Positions 12,026 through 24,180 of a stretch of DNA of 64,000 nt are shown piece after piece. Origin of the DNA: Ascoidea asiatica (taxonomy: Eukaryota > Ascomycota > Saccharomycetes > Ascoideales > Ascoideaceae); assembly GCA_001600695.1 (NCBI GenBank), contig BCKQ01000023.1, forward strand, positions 1 to 64,000. Direction: 5' to 3'. Below the pieces are notes generated by a model. It did not search any database and had not been told where the DNA came from. It was given only the letters and a program-made list of their open reading frames with translations. Numbering within the stretch: position 1 is the first letter of the stretch; each line of letters opens with the position of its first letter. The position numbers were made by a program, and so were the translations under genes.

Positions 12026-12190
12026 TTCTAGAACTTTCTAGAACATTCTAGAAGAAGAACCTTCTAGAATATTCTATTTGCTTCTTTGTCGTTATGCTTT
12101 CGTATTTGCTCTTATATCCTGCTTTCTATTTGTTACTAGAAGTTTCTCGAATTTTCTAGAACCTTCTATGAAAAACATTCTAGAAGATTC
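12026..12190 (+). promoter_or_regulatory. Large heat-shock-element array in LTR A copy 2
   Basis: Alternating GAA/TTC triplets with two-base spacers form four runs: six units at 12,026-12,053, four at 12,057-12,074, six at 12,139-12,166 and three at 12,178-12,190. That is 19 nGAAn units in 165 bp. The last two runs are shared with copy 1, where the first two would lie outside the window. The TATA box follows about 90 bp downstream. The geometry is that of extended Hsf1-bound elements. Confidence 0.8.
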
Positions 12191-12440
12191 CATTGCTTAA
12201 CTACTGCGTTTGAACTTTAGTACGTGAATTTGAAATTCTGAACTTTCAGATTTCCACTTCTCATACATTTTCAAATGGTATAAACAGAGGTGGTTTTTCC
12301 CTTATTGATCAAATTTTTTTTTCTTTATTTTTATTTTATATCTTTAAGAATAATTATTATAACTTTTATATATAATCTTTTAATATATACTAATAATTAT
12401 TATTATTAATTATCTTTTATAGAAATCTTATTTTATTATA

Positions 12441-14575
12441 GAACACCAGCTAACTCGGGAGTATCTCCACCCTAATTGGTATTTGATATGACCAAATACG
12501 GCGCCTGAACACCATAATATCTCGCCAGCTGGTGCTCTTCACGCTGATGTAGAAGTAAGTTTCAAACGTATAAAATACAGCCGTTGCCACCGCTCATCAT
12601 GGAACCACCAATTCAGTGTTTCCCATACCCGGTTTCCCGCTCTGGTACCGTCGCTTTCCAATGTTAGTTACAGTAATTTCCGGTGCTTCCTACGTGGATC
12701 ACTTGGTTTTATAAAGTGCTGACAGCAATGGGATTTAGTGAGAAACATTTTATGTCACATGTTCCCTGGCAGCTGGTAACATTACCGCTGCTATTAAGTT
12801 GGTAAGTCTGTAAAACTACTAGACCATAGGACTATATTGTCCTACTTAGGCAAAAAACCTGTTGTTTATATATATTATTACATAATACGCTTTCTCAAGA
12901 TTTAAGAAAAATATTAAACCTTGGAAGCTGCTCTTCCGCAAACAATGGAAGAATTAGTACAAAAAGAAACGTTTGCGATTATCTTGGAGACACATTCAGC
13001 CAAACAAAAAATTGAACCCCATTGGGTCTGATGTAACTCATAAATTTCAAACACATCAGATGGAAGTTAATAAGTTTAGAGGTGCACCTTGGCATGTGGT
13101 TGAAAAAACAAAAAAATGAAAATCTCCGATATCAATGTGCCTTTTTAGAATTCTTCAGCATTGACTAACTTCCATAGTCTGTCGCAACAAATTTCATGCT
13201 TCTAATCGGTTATCAGATCAAAAAATAAAAACACTCAACAGATTACATATATTGAGATTATAAGTAATCTTTACAAACAGAAAGAAAACAATAAGTTTGT
13301 ATTTACACGTAGCTAAACAATTACCAGATATACTTACGTAGATATTTTCCAAATTTAAATTTGTTAAATAAACTGCGGGTCCGGAAAAAAATTGAATTAT
13401 AATGGAAATGAAAAGAAATATAAAAATTCGTACGTTTTATAGAATATGAATAAAAAAAGGAATCAGCAAAACCGCCAGTTAGGCATTGGCGAAAATACTC
13501 AAGTGATAAAAACAACTTTTAAGGTGAGTAGGACTGGCTTAAGTGGTTGTACGACGTTTTCTCATAAAAAATAAAACTGAAATAACAATAATAATATTTT
13601 TAATAAAATAAGTAATAATAAGCTGAGATCCGTGAAATAATAAAACTAGTAATAAAACAATATTATCGGAAAAAAGTGTCATAAAATGGAAAGGTAGGAT
13701 TTTTGGAAATTGGTAATACCAAATAAATAATAAAAGAGGCAATTGTTGAATAACCGTAAGTCAGTTACGACAATAATAACAATCATTGATTGGGAAGCAG
13801 CTCACAATTGTTGAATAGTAAGGTATTATGGTTTAATTAAATTTGAATATGGTTTATTATAGAGGAAAATGTTTGGAAATTGTTTCTGTTTTTTTTTTGT
13901 TAATATGCCTCATTCAAGTTCGATTGATATTTGGTTTTAGATTTCTTGATGTTTGTTAATATGTCATTAATTATTTGATTGTTGATTTGGTTTGATATTT
14001 GTTATAAAGGAAAAGAGTATGATTGTAAAACTCTTTCTATTTGGTTGTACTAGTTTGCTTATTGGAGTTCAATTTTCATTCCATATACTTGTAACACTAC
14101 TAGAGTTTAAGGCAAAGGACTTTGCGTGTTCACTGGTTACTTAGCGCCAGCGTTGTCACTGCTCTTAACATAGAGTCCGAAGCTTTGTGTATGGAACCTA
14201 AACCTGGAGCGGATTCCGCTAGAATACTAGTATTTTATAGAGCTAGAAAAATTAGGAAAATTTTACATTGACTTGCACTGAGACTAAATCTAAGTATAAT
14301 ACTAGGTTATGTATACTTCAAATTGTTTAATAAACGGGCTTCTGGAGAATAAATTTCAACGCTGAATAGAAAAAATATAATAACTGATATGGTTTATACG
14401 ATTTGAATATGATAATGCCGAATGAAGGTGTGAAGGGTTTGCTATTCTGTACTCTCTTGCTTGACACGAAGCTGACTTAATGTAAGTTCTAATGTGTTTA
14501 AAAGTTTAAACCTAAACTTAATCTAAAAATTAAAACTAAATTGGAATAACAATGGTAGTCGTAAGAATATTAATA

Positions 14576-14606
<31 letters not shown>

Positions 14607-17600
14607 TAGCAGTCAGGTGACAGGGGTAAACAAAAAACATGATTGTAAGTAAAGGTAAACATATGTATGGTAAAAGCGTAAACATATAGTTTTCCTAAAA
14701 TTATATAGTCAGTCAAACTATAAAAACCGTTAGTTCTGCAATTGCTTTGACAAATATTGGAAATCAAACAGAAATTTTTTTAGATATACTGATTAGTTCT
14801 TATAGGACACCTTACATTCTTCTAAACGAATCATTGACCTGTCAAGGAACTTGAATGTCAATAAAAAAGTGCTGTTGATATTGATTTTGATTACACTGGT
14901 TTATTTTTTCAATGATACTGCATGTATTGTTCGTTACGTTGGTTTCTGAATTCAGTAATTTATTTACGTGTTAATCTGAGTTGATTGGTTTGTGAACGAA
15001 AGCACTATGTTAAAGCTAACTTTAGCTTTATTTGTGTAAGTGGGGCTGAAATTTAGTTGAACCGACTTTCAGAAACGCGGAAAAAGCCTTTGTCTTGCAA
15101 ATGACTACTAACCGCTCTGTTTTGTGAGTTCACGGTACTAATTAATGAATTTAATAATCATTGCATAAAACCTTAGATATTAACAAAAGTAAAGATTAAT
15201 TGAGGATAAACATAAAACTAACCATTATAATAAAAGTATATCATGTTAACTGCTGATTTATATAAAGGAACAAAATTGTAATAAAAAGTAATAACCTGTA
15301 ATAAACAGTAGAAAACTGAAAAATAAGTAACAATAAATGGTTATAAAAAGCTATCCATCTTTAAACAAACATAAAACTAGGTTAATTCAGCAATACTCAC
15401 ATTACCAGAAGAATATTTTTGATGAAACCCCAAAAACTAAATTAAATTTTAGAAATATTATCTTAAAAATTGGTGAACACCTACCATGACACTGATGTTT
15501 AATTTTGTGCCATAACTAAATTTTTGAGTATTGTTCACTGCTGTATTCAAGACCGAAAAGATGTAAGAGATTTTTAGTGTAACTTTTGCTTCAATTAGAA
15601 TCTTTCAAACTGGGGATTTTGCTTTCCTATAATAAATCTTTTTCTCCTAAAGCTTGAGCGATGTAAAAAGTATTTTATGGTTAAGCGTTTAATTTCCTTC
15701 CCACGTTGCGGTGTGATAATATTGTATATTATCTTTCAATATTTCTGTTTGTTTTGTTTAAAACATTACGGTTTTCCCAAACCATTTTTCTGGATTTGCT
15801 AGGAGTCCATTATTTTGGGTCTCTAAATGACCAGCCATAACAACTGCCAAATTTGGGCTGATGGTTTCCGGAAGGTGTTCTCTACCTTTCTCCCTTTTTA
15901 TTTTTACTTCATTTTCCAAATAATATATTATTCTCCGCTTAACAACACTAATTGACATGTCCTCTATATATTTAAAATATCTTGTGAAGAAGACGAATAA
16001 AAACTTTGAAATGACCAAATAAGTTCGTATAAAATAAAATTTGTTTTTTTTGGGTTGAATGTTTACTTTTTTATGTGTAAATAATTTTGGGATTATTAAT
16101 ATATTTTTTTTATGTTTATTCCTATTAACTATTCTTTTTTTCATCTGTCAATTCATTAAACCTTACAGCCAGATTCTCTTTAGTTGAGAATAGGCTGAAA
16201 ATGTGTGCAGCTAATACTGGTTCTAGGAAAAGAATCATTAACAAACCAGTTCTCAGGATTGTCACTTGAAAAGTTTGTCAGAAATCAGCTGATTCTTATA
16301 TTGAAGCCAATCATTTAACTTTGGGATTAGACTATGTTCAAAAATATATGTCTGAAATATTGGTAACTGTAATTGCTTCTTATTTACCACTTAATCACCC
16401 TGCATATATTCATATTCCGACTAACAATGCAATGGATTCAAATTTTCTGAAATTCAGTATTCTCTAGTTTCAACCCTTTAGTAAACTAACCGGCGTAGTA
16501 TTTTGGCAAGCTGTTCCTGCTTTCGGGGTATAGATTTACTGGCCGAAACTTATCGTTCAGTATAAGACAACTTCAATCGTCGGGTAAAACCAACTACCCC
16601 AGATTTCCTGCACAATCGCTCCTTTTGACGTGCCCCTGAGCGAATGCATACTAATACTAGCAAGTACAATTATTGCGCTATCGGCGAACCAGTTGACAGA
16701 CTATCGGACGATTCCGGCCAGCGCTCCTGTCATCGTTGCGAATTGCATTACCTTTCCTAATTGTCGAAGGCATTACATTGGTCAATGGCATTGCCTACAG
16801 ATATATACAACAATCATACGCATATATCCATCGTACTTATTTTTCTTTGAAAATGAAATACAAGGGGACTGCCAACTTGTCGAATCACTCGTGGGGCACT
16901 CCATTACTAGTTGAAACTGCTACCCTGCTATGCCGCACATGTAGGTTCCATCTCCTGGCGGAAATACTGCTATCATTGTTAGACCTTTTATAGACATTGG
17001 AAAATTTATATTTATGTTTTGAAGTTTTTTTGCCTGTCCTCACTGGTGCAAAAGAGAAAAATGCCATCCTTATACGCACATTTCAGATGTCTACAACTCA
17101 GGTCAAGAATGAATCTCAAGTTTCATCTCCCATGTAAGGCAAAACAGACTTATGCGGGCCATTGAAAAATAAAAATTAATACTGGGCTGTTTTGTTGAAA
17201 ACATTCCCATAAGAATTTCGTTCAATATTAGACAGTTTGTACTTTCCCAGCACCTGTTTATTTCAAGTAACCTTTTAGGTTGCGAAGTTTTTGGCAGCAA
17301 CCCTTTTAAATAGAATTATATACAAATTGAGACTGTTCCGCGAAACGCTGCCTTAGCCTCTACAATGGAGATTGAAGATTACTGAATGGTGCGATAAAAA
17401 TTCTGGCGGCCCTTAGATTACCGTTTCTTTTTATCTGGAACAAATTGCAACTGGCCGCTACGACCAGAGCCAATGGTGGTATACGAAGACCGATGTAAGT
17501 TTGTAAAACGGTTCGGAAGGAACCACGATCTTTCCGCATCCTTACTCATTACCTGTATCTCGGTTCGCTTTTCACCATCAGCAGTGTGTGCTCTACTTTT

Positions 17601-18149
17601 TTTATGTTTAAAATTATCCTATTTAACTCGTTATTTACACTATTTATTTATCCGTTTTCGCACCGTTGCTAATTCCGCCTGCTACGTCAGCATATGCAGT
17701 ATGTGGCAAAATGTTTCGACCACTCTGCGTCCAATGTCCAATTCCTGTTTGATCTTATACATATCTCGGGCATTAGTAGTGTCCGAATAGTTTACCGTCA
17801 TGCAGGCTTATGGTTAAGAAAGGCGATACTAATTCACTATCAGGGTCCATTATGGTGCACAGAGGTACTGTCCTATCATGGTCTTAGTCTAAAACATAAA
17901 TAGTTTGGTGTTTGCAATACTAGACCTTGCAATGGGAGTTGTCATTTCTGTATGTATAAGCAATCAACTACAGTATTCTAGTATTAACAGGAGTCTTGCC
18001 TTCTACTGTTGCTACATTAACTCAGCGTTAACAATTTTCAATATTGCTTCATTGATTTTTCATTATCCACTCATAATATTCCATCCCTGACTCATTATAA
18101 CTTATAATATTGCTGCATTAACTTATCATTTATGTCTCTTCACATGGCT
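12441..18149. other. 5.7-kb gene-free stretch
   Basis: No intact gene or recognisable transposon protein. GC-richer patches at 12,450-12,830 and 16,490-17,000 look like old inserted sequence. A hairpin with arms CAGCC.GATTCTC / GAGAAT.GGCTG lies at about 16,168-16,199. The 128-codon minus-strand frame at 15,758-16,144 has a basic N-terminal half but no motif I can name. Confidence 0.4.
14571..14609 (+). repeat. (AAT)n microsatellite
   Basis: About thirteen trinucleotide units with one AGT interruption near the start; on the minus strand it reads as a run of Tyr codons in a spurious frame. Confidence 0.9.
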
Positions 18150-19248
18150 ACCTTGAGTTATCACTATGGCTACCCCCCGCATCCAGGATTACGCGGTCCT
18201 TGTTTGCGAGTGCTACCAATAAAAATGGTGCTGTGTGAAAAACCAAAGCGACGGCTAACGTTTATGCCGCTGATGAATATGGTGATTAGGATACTAATAT
18301 CTGGAGAAATGAATATTCTACAGAAGAGCAAATTAATTTAGCTCTTGCTGCTCCAAAAGAATCGAGCAGCTCATCAGCTGTGTTAGCATTCAAGACTACA
18401 ATTAGCGAAAGTAGTCCTGAAAATTCTAATGTTTGATAGAATGAACAAAATGATGCCAATATTTTTGTCACGTTGATTCAAATGAAAAGGTTAGAAGAAA
18501 CGTTTCCGTTACTGATAAAGTACTCGCTACGATGCTTACACGTATTTTCAAGGCTTTTCAATGAATACGCGACTTAGGAACTACTGATAGAAACTACTTT
18601 TTCCGGATGGTGAGCTTAGAAGAAGTTAAAGATGGTAGATCTACTAAACGTCTCCTGGAGATTTCATGGGATAATTGGTGCTGCCTATACCCTCATGATA
18701 TGGATAGTTTGCTGGGGTTCAAAGAATCATCATATTTTAGCCTACTCAGACACAATTCTTGATTAATTCAATATGAAATTAGCTGTCCATTTTATGTCCA
18801 AACACACTGCTTATGATCTTTTCAGTTCAATCAAAGACACCATTAAAGACATTCCAACAGATGTACATCTCCTTAAAGATCGTGTTATATTCCCTATGCG
18901 GAAACTCACTTATGAAGCCAAGGTCTATGAAATCAACGCTGATCCTTCTTTTTCTCAGTTCCTGGTATGTGGGATGCAGTTCTGAAAAATCTAATCTTTC
19001 GCAGAACCTTGTATATTGTTAGGCATCCAACAATGCGTCCGTTAGTAATCAATCCAAAAGACGCTACTAAACTATTGCTTCACTTTAAGCGTTCCAATGA
19101 GTCTATTTATCACAAAACGATCAGACCATTCATTATGCGTGAATTTTATAATCTCGCAAACTCATCAGTTGAAAATAATTACACGGGTTTTTTCATGGAA
19201 AAACAAATCAGGAGGATGTTTATCATTAAAAGAATAACCCCCTATTAG
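18150..19248 (+). pseudogene. Decayed unknown protein gene
   Basis: Coding-like plus-strand sequence broken by stops and shifts. An early part reads TANVYAADEYGD, WRNEYSTEEQINLALAAPKE and AVLAFKTTISESSPENSNV. A later part opens at ATG 18,773 (MKLAVHFMSKHTAYDLF), shifts frame near 18,960, and continues as GMWDAVLKNLIFRRTLYIV to a stop at 19,246-19,248. Composition is protein-like, unlike the flanks. It lies upstream of a purine-rich tract and candidate LTR at 20.4 kb on the same strand, so it could be part of a retroelement, but I recognise no gag, protease or RT motif. Confidence 0.35.
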
Positions 19249-20453
19249 GATTCCCCTTGCACTGGTGTCTACACATTATATTTGTGTTATTCTTTGTTTT
19301 TCTCTTATGTATCTTATCCATAATTGCATAATTATTCCCCCAATTAGGTTAATTCTCCGTTTGTTTTATGTTCTACTTGTCTCTACTCTTCGGAGTATGT
19401 TAAGCTTATAATACCAAAAGAAAATAAATACCGTTCATTCCCGCTTCTGTTCTTTAAATAATTTTGTGGCTTTTGATTTGAAGCATTCAATTTTCATGCA
19501 AGAAACAGAAACGTATTCCTTAATATATGTCCATCATAGTCGACAGATTATTCTATACTACTTATTTACTACTACTTAGGATTGACTTTCTCATCTATCT
19601 GCATCTCCCGACCCTCCGTTCGAAAGTTTTTATTTATTATCTGTCTGACAATTTTAACTCGTTTTGAATATATTACTATCCTGTTTCAGATTACTCGAAT
19701 GTTCCACTTTATTAGTTGATTTATTCAAGCCCTAGGTTTAGCTACACAATTTAGAACCCTGCATTCAGTTGGTGGTGTCTACCCTGGCTCATAACTTTAC
19801 GAAATACCAGCAATATAGCATGAAGACTAAACAAATCAGTTTTGGAGTTCTGTTAACAGAAATACTACAAGTACTATTTGTAACATCACTTTTATTATTT
19901 ATAATATGAAATTTATAATACCTTAAGGTCTTCCCAACGTCATATTATTTAGACTCATGGGTTTGGCAATCTCTTCCAATTGTTATTATAGTTTTCAATC
20001 ATTTGTTTCAGGTTTTAGTATTTGTTTCCCTTTTTATTATGTGTTTCAATTACTAACTACACTTTTTATTATGTGATTCAGCTTTTGGTATCTGTTTCTG
20101 TGTTTACTATGTGGTTTAGTTTATTTTCGGTTTTAACTTTCACTATAGCTTTGGACTTTATTATAATACCCCAACTTATTTTCATTTCTTACTTTGGTTT
20201 AGCTGGTTATTTTATATAACAAAAATTATATTTCTTTTTTATGTCAATACGTGTTTTCTTTCAATTTTTTTTTCATTGTTATTATCGGCAGCGGACTTTA
20301 ATGATACTATTCTTCATTTAATTTTAATATTTTATAAATTAATCTATATTGTTGTATTATTTGTTACACTAATTATGGAAGCTGTTCCCACACAGATCTT
20401 GTACTGGGGGCGGGGTTGCTAATGTAGTGGGCGGTTGGTTTTAATGAGGTTTC
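19249..20453. other. Gene-free stretch ending in G-rich tract
   Basis: No gene seen. It ends with ACTGGGGGCGGGGTT at about 20,404-20,418, some 36 bp before a TGTTGGAA sequence. This could be a polypurine tract preceding a 3' LTR, although it is not strictly purine. Confidence 0.35.
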
Positions 20454-21210
20454 TGTTGGAAATAATAGAGATCTATATATGCTAGGGCATATATTGGTAC
20501 TAACTCCATAGGTGGTGAAGGCCTAAAAGACACGTATCTATCATAAACGTAAAAGAATTATGTATCATACAACAATGTGTGTACACTATGTATAATTATG
20601 CATAGAGATGCATAATTAGGCATAAATATACATATTATTGCATAAAGTTGCATTAAGTTGCATGAAGAATACATCAATTTACATGAGCTTGCATGACTCT
20701 GCATACAGGTACACAGATAGTCGTATATAATGTGATATTCTAGTCACATGTCATAGGTCATGTGTGCTTACGTCAGGTATAGCGTACAAAGTTGCAAAGA
20801 CCTTGAGATTGGTACATGCCATAGTCGTACAACCTTTAAGAGCATATTAAAGCTAAGCCTCTCGGCACGCGGAGGATTAAAGAGGAGTTAGCAATTAGCG
20901 TCTATCCGGATAGATGGTAATCCGAAAGGCCAATCGGATCCAGGCAGGGACGCTTTCTGGATGGCTGGACTGGCTAGCCTAGTTTCATGTGAGATAAGGT
21001 ATAAATCCTACTGCGTATACCGAATTGTCTTGGAGTAAACAGGAGACTAGTGGTGATAATCCCGGAAGGGATCTATTCCGACTACGGCTTCGGTATTAAA
21101 GATTATTCCCTGCAATTAGTGTGATTTTATACCCCACTGGAAAGTGGGCTGATTGATTTTACTTTGCTAAATTGAAATATGAATCTCAATTGATTTCTAA
21201 TCAAGTATTC
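20454..21210 (+). repeat. Candidate LTR, family B
   Basis: Begins TGTTGGAAATAATAG, which resembles the start of yeast Ty LTRs, just after a G-rich tract. Promoter-like order follows: a phased TGCAT array (20,601-20,704), a GC-richer block, and a TATA box (TATAAATC at 21,000-21,007). Only one copy lies in the window and no target duplication was found, so the right end is a guess (TCTAATCA near 21,205). Confidence 0.4.
20601..20704 (+). repeat. Helically phased CAT/TGCAT array
   Basis: CAT trinucleotides, mostly within TGCAT or GGCAT, recur at 20,601, 611, 621, 631, 641, 651 and 661, then 20,672, 682, 692 and 702: eleven copies at 10-bp steps with one 11-bp step. The sequence between them varies (ATAGAGATG, AAAGTTG, TAAGTTG), so spacing is conserved more than sequence. 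It could be a decayed 10-bp minisatellite or a row of protein sites on one face of the helix. Confidence 0.7.
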
Positions 21211-22982
21211 AACCCTTTATAGAAGGTAACCTTGATTCCCTCCCTGATTCTACTAAGGAATCCTGGGACTTTTTTTGGGAATTCCCGAGAATTCTCGATA
21301 GTTTTGCGGGACCCCGTAGGAATCCTGAATTAATATAAAAGGAATCGATTTCCTCAGATTTTTTTATATAATTTATTTAGTTTTCTTTTTACATCATCGA
21401 TTAGCACGAGTTAATTGATTAATACATAGTTTGTAAGTATGTAAAATTTATATATTCGATTTTCTAAAATGAATGAAAAGTCACAAGATTTTCGTACATT
21501 CTGCCGTTTTCCTCGGCATTGCCTGTCCTACAGTTTCACTAAACCGTATCCTATTCAGTTAATATCAACGAAAACTGAAAAGGAAAATAGGGGGATCGTA
21601 CGTAACCAAAACTCAGTGTGTGCGCGAGGAACCGTAAACCTCCGAAAAAACAATATGTCATAAATAGATAATTTCATATTTGTTAAAAAAGATGTTAAGT
21701 ATTTGATTTTTAATATTATATTATTTTTAGTGATTTCTTTGTTTGATTGTTTTTGTCTAATTAAATCTATTGAGATGGCTTTCATTCATGCTATTAAATC
21801 ATCAGGGTGACGTGTTGGATTTAGTATCGCAATATTGTTTTCCCTAGAAATTCATCTCAGGGTATAAAAAACAATATTATTTGTTCTCTAATTATATATC
21901 TAGCTACTTGAATATTTTTATACATGTTTTTCTGACATCTATCTGACAATAAAAAAATTAGTACTATATTTGATAATACTATTAGTTTAAGATAATCAAT
22001 AAAATAGTTTCTCAACAAGATTTTTTTGAGTAGGCATCGATTCTGAACAAATAAAAGTATTTTACAGAAGTCTAAAAAACTGTAGTCAAGAAACTCCTCA
22101 TATGAAATTGTAACAACCTTTAAAGGTGATTTACCAAAATCGAATTGATATAAATAAATACTCAACCATTGCTGGCGCAACCAACTGAGAGGTCATTCTA
22201 TGTCTTATCGTATGCTCACGGAGTTTTTTTTGTTGAGCTGTATAGTCCCGAAAAGTAGATGGAAGACTTACAGTTGAAATGCGGTACGTTTACTGTCATC
22301 ATCTGACTCACTGTGTTCCGAATCGGTTTAGATAATTATAATTTGAAGTATAACATGGCTAATAGTTTTGTCAAAATTCTATAATTTTAATTGCCTTTTC
22401 CAAACTTGGCTATAACATTTATTTTATTCTGCAATTACGCTGTTTCTTTTTTATTTCTTATTTGCATCCCGGTGCTGTTCTTCGTCTAAAAGTTTTCATT
22501 TTGAATATGTGTTCGAATTTTAAGTACTGGTTCCACTTTATGTTTTCCGTTTAATTCTTGTTCAATGGTAAAAGTTTTGTTGTGTGTTTACTTTTTTTGG
22601 GGACGTCTTCTCCGTCATATATACTGTTTGGTATAACCTTGACTACTTTTTCCATTTGTGCCTTTGATTAATCGCTGAGGTGACACCACTACTGACTTCA
22701 CGGTGTTAAGATGAAACTACGTGTGTGCTGATGTTCCTTTTCAGTTTTTTGATAGCTTACTGTTGTAGTGACAACTCAACACGTACTGAATGTCATACCT
22801 GCATGTAGCTAAGAATATACACTAGTGTGTCCTTTGCGTAATATTGCCCATGTTTCGTTCGCGTTTTGTTGTAACTCAGCCTTCTGTTGGTCTGCAAACC
22901 CTACAAGTTAATCTGTTTTTCCAATGGTGAGTTTTTTGTTTATATTTCAATTGAATATCTCTTATTCTGAGGGCAATTGCGA

Positions 22983-23105
22983 TTTCTCCCTCCTTTTTTT
23001 CCTTTTTTCTTTCTCTTTCTCTCTTCCTTTCCCTGTCCCTTGGTGTTTCCTTTCCTTTTCCCGGTCCTCTCCTTCTCCATCCTTTGCTCTTTCCTTTTCT
23101 CCATA
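22983..23105 (+). repeat. Polypyrimidine tract
   Basis: About 120 bp almost entirely of C and T on the plus strand, with only a few purines near the middle. It produces a low-complexity Phe/Ser/Pro frame that is not a gene. Confidence 0.7.
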
Positions 23106-24061
23106 TTTTGCCTTTCGATTCAGAACTCTAGTACTTAGGGCTATAAATAAAGCTAGTTTCTTTCTTTTCTTTTTTGTTTACTATCTTTTTTTTTGAGATA
23201 CAGATGATTTAGAAAAGAAACTTATTGCTATATTATTACTGCTTCTAAGTATTGTTGGTAACAGAGGTTTTTAATACAATTTAAAAATTCATTCAGTAAT
23301 GTTACAATTTGCAGTAAATGGTAGTTTTTGTATTCACATTTTTTATGTAAAGCCAAATTAAATTTACACAAATCCAAGCTTGTATTGCTGAAAGCAAACC
23401 GTTCGTCGGTGGTGCGAAGTGCTACCACGTACAAGCCGTCCACTTATGTTTCCACTGCCGAAGAAGTCCCTCGAGGCTTCGGAAAAGGAAGTAAACATCA
23501 AAAAACGGAAGTTATGATGCTACTATTACAGTTTATAATTGTTAGACAAACTAATAAAACAAACTAAAAAATAGTTAAAAAGTAGCATAAAATTAATGAG
23601 ACGTAGAAAATATTTTGTAAAATTATATAGTTAATTTGTAAAACTATATACTGAAATTGAAAAGTACTTCTTCACTGGAAAATCAAAAATAGATATTACT
23701 AACAAATATGAATAACCTTGGACAGAATTAACTGATTTCTCTTTTAACCGTATTAGGAAAAAGGGTTAAACAGTTGACCAACGCAATAAGAAGGGTGGTA
23801 AAATCAATATTTTGAGAAATAGGGGCAATTAACTTAAATGCAAATTTTCCTTGAAACAAAAAAATTTTCAAGGCGGAAGATATAGAAAAAACCAAATTGA
23901 TTGAAAAAATAGATGACAAGCACAGACAGACACGTAAAGCAAATATAAAGTCAAATTTCAAATAAGTAAAGGTTGGAATAGGGTGTTGCACAATCAGTTA
24001 ATTGCACATTCACACATAAGGGAGTCGACATTTGGGTTTCCAAAATTTTTAGACTTTTTCA

Positions 24062-24180
24062 AATTTCCAGGAAAAATATTTATCAAGATCTAGGAGTTTT
24101 GGTAGATCTGCAATTCCCTGGAGAAATATCAAATAAGATCCAGAATTTTTAGTAGATCTGAAATTTCCTGGAAAATATTT
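24062..24180 (+). repeat. 50-bp tandem repeat, 2.4 units
   Basis: Units start at 24,062, 24,112 and 24,162, exactly 50 bp apart; the third is partial. Each opens with AATTTCCTGGA-like sequence and carries AAGATC and GTAGATCTG at matching positions. Units differ at several sites, so the duplication is not new. Confidence 0.8.

Larger units (their letters stand above)
11850..12440 (+). repeat. Solo LTR family A, copy 2
   Basis: A 591-bp unit beginning TGTTG at 11,850 and ending at ATTATA 12,440; its 3' 313 bp are nearly identical to 1-313. In order it holds a 10-bp minisatellite, a GAA/TTC array, a TATA box (TATAAACA at 12,279-12,286) and an AT-rich 3' part. No retrotransposon coding sequence of this family adjoins it, so it is best read as a solo LTR left by LTR-LTR recombination. 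I found no convincing 5-bp target duplication, so the exact ends are uncertain. Confidence 0.75.

Noticed and set aside
12441-12470. Internal region and primer-binding site of an LTR A element
   Set aside because: The sequence after LTR A copy 2 matches no tRNA end I know and is not shared with copy 1, so a solo LTR is more likely.
14570-14767. Tyr-run protein on the minus strand
   Set aside because: Produced by the (AAT)n microsatellite; no other coding sign.
20601-20704. CRISPR-like or telomere-like repeat
   Set aside because: Repeats of 3-5 bp at 10-bp steps have no spacer/repeat structure, and the unit is not a telomere unit.
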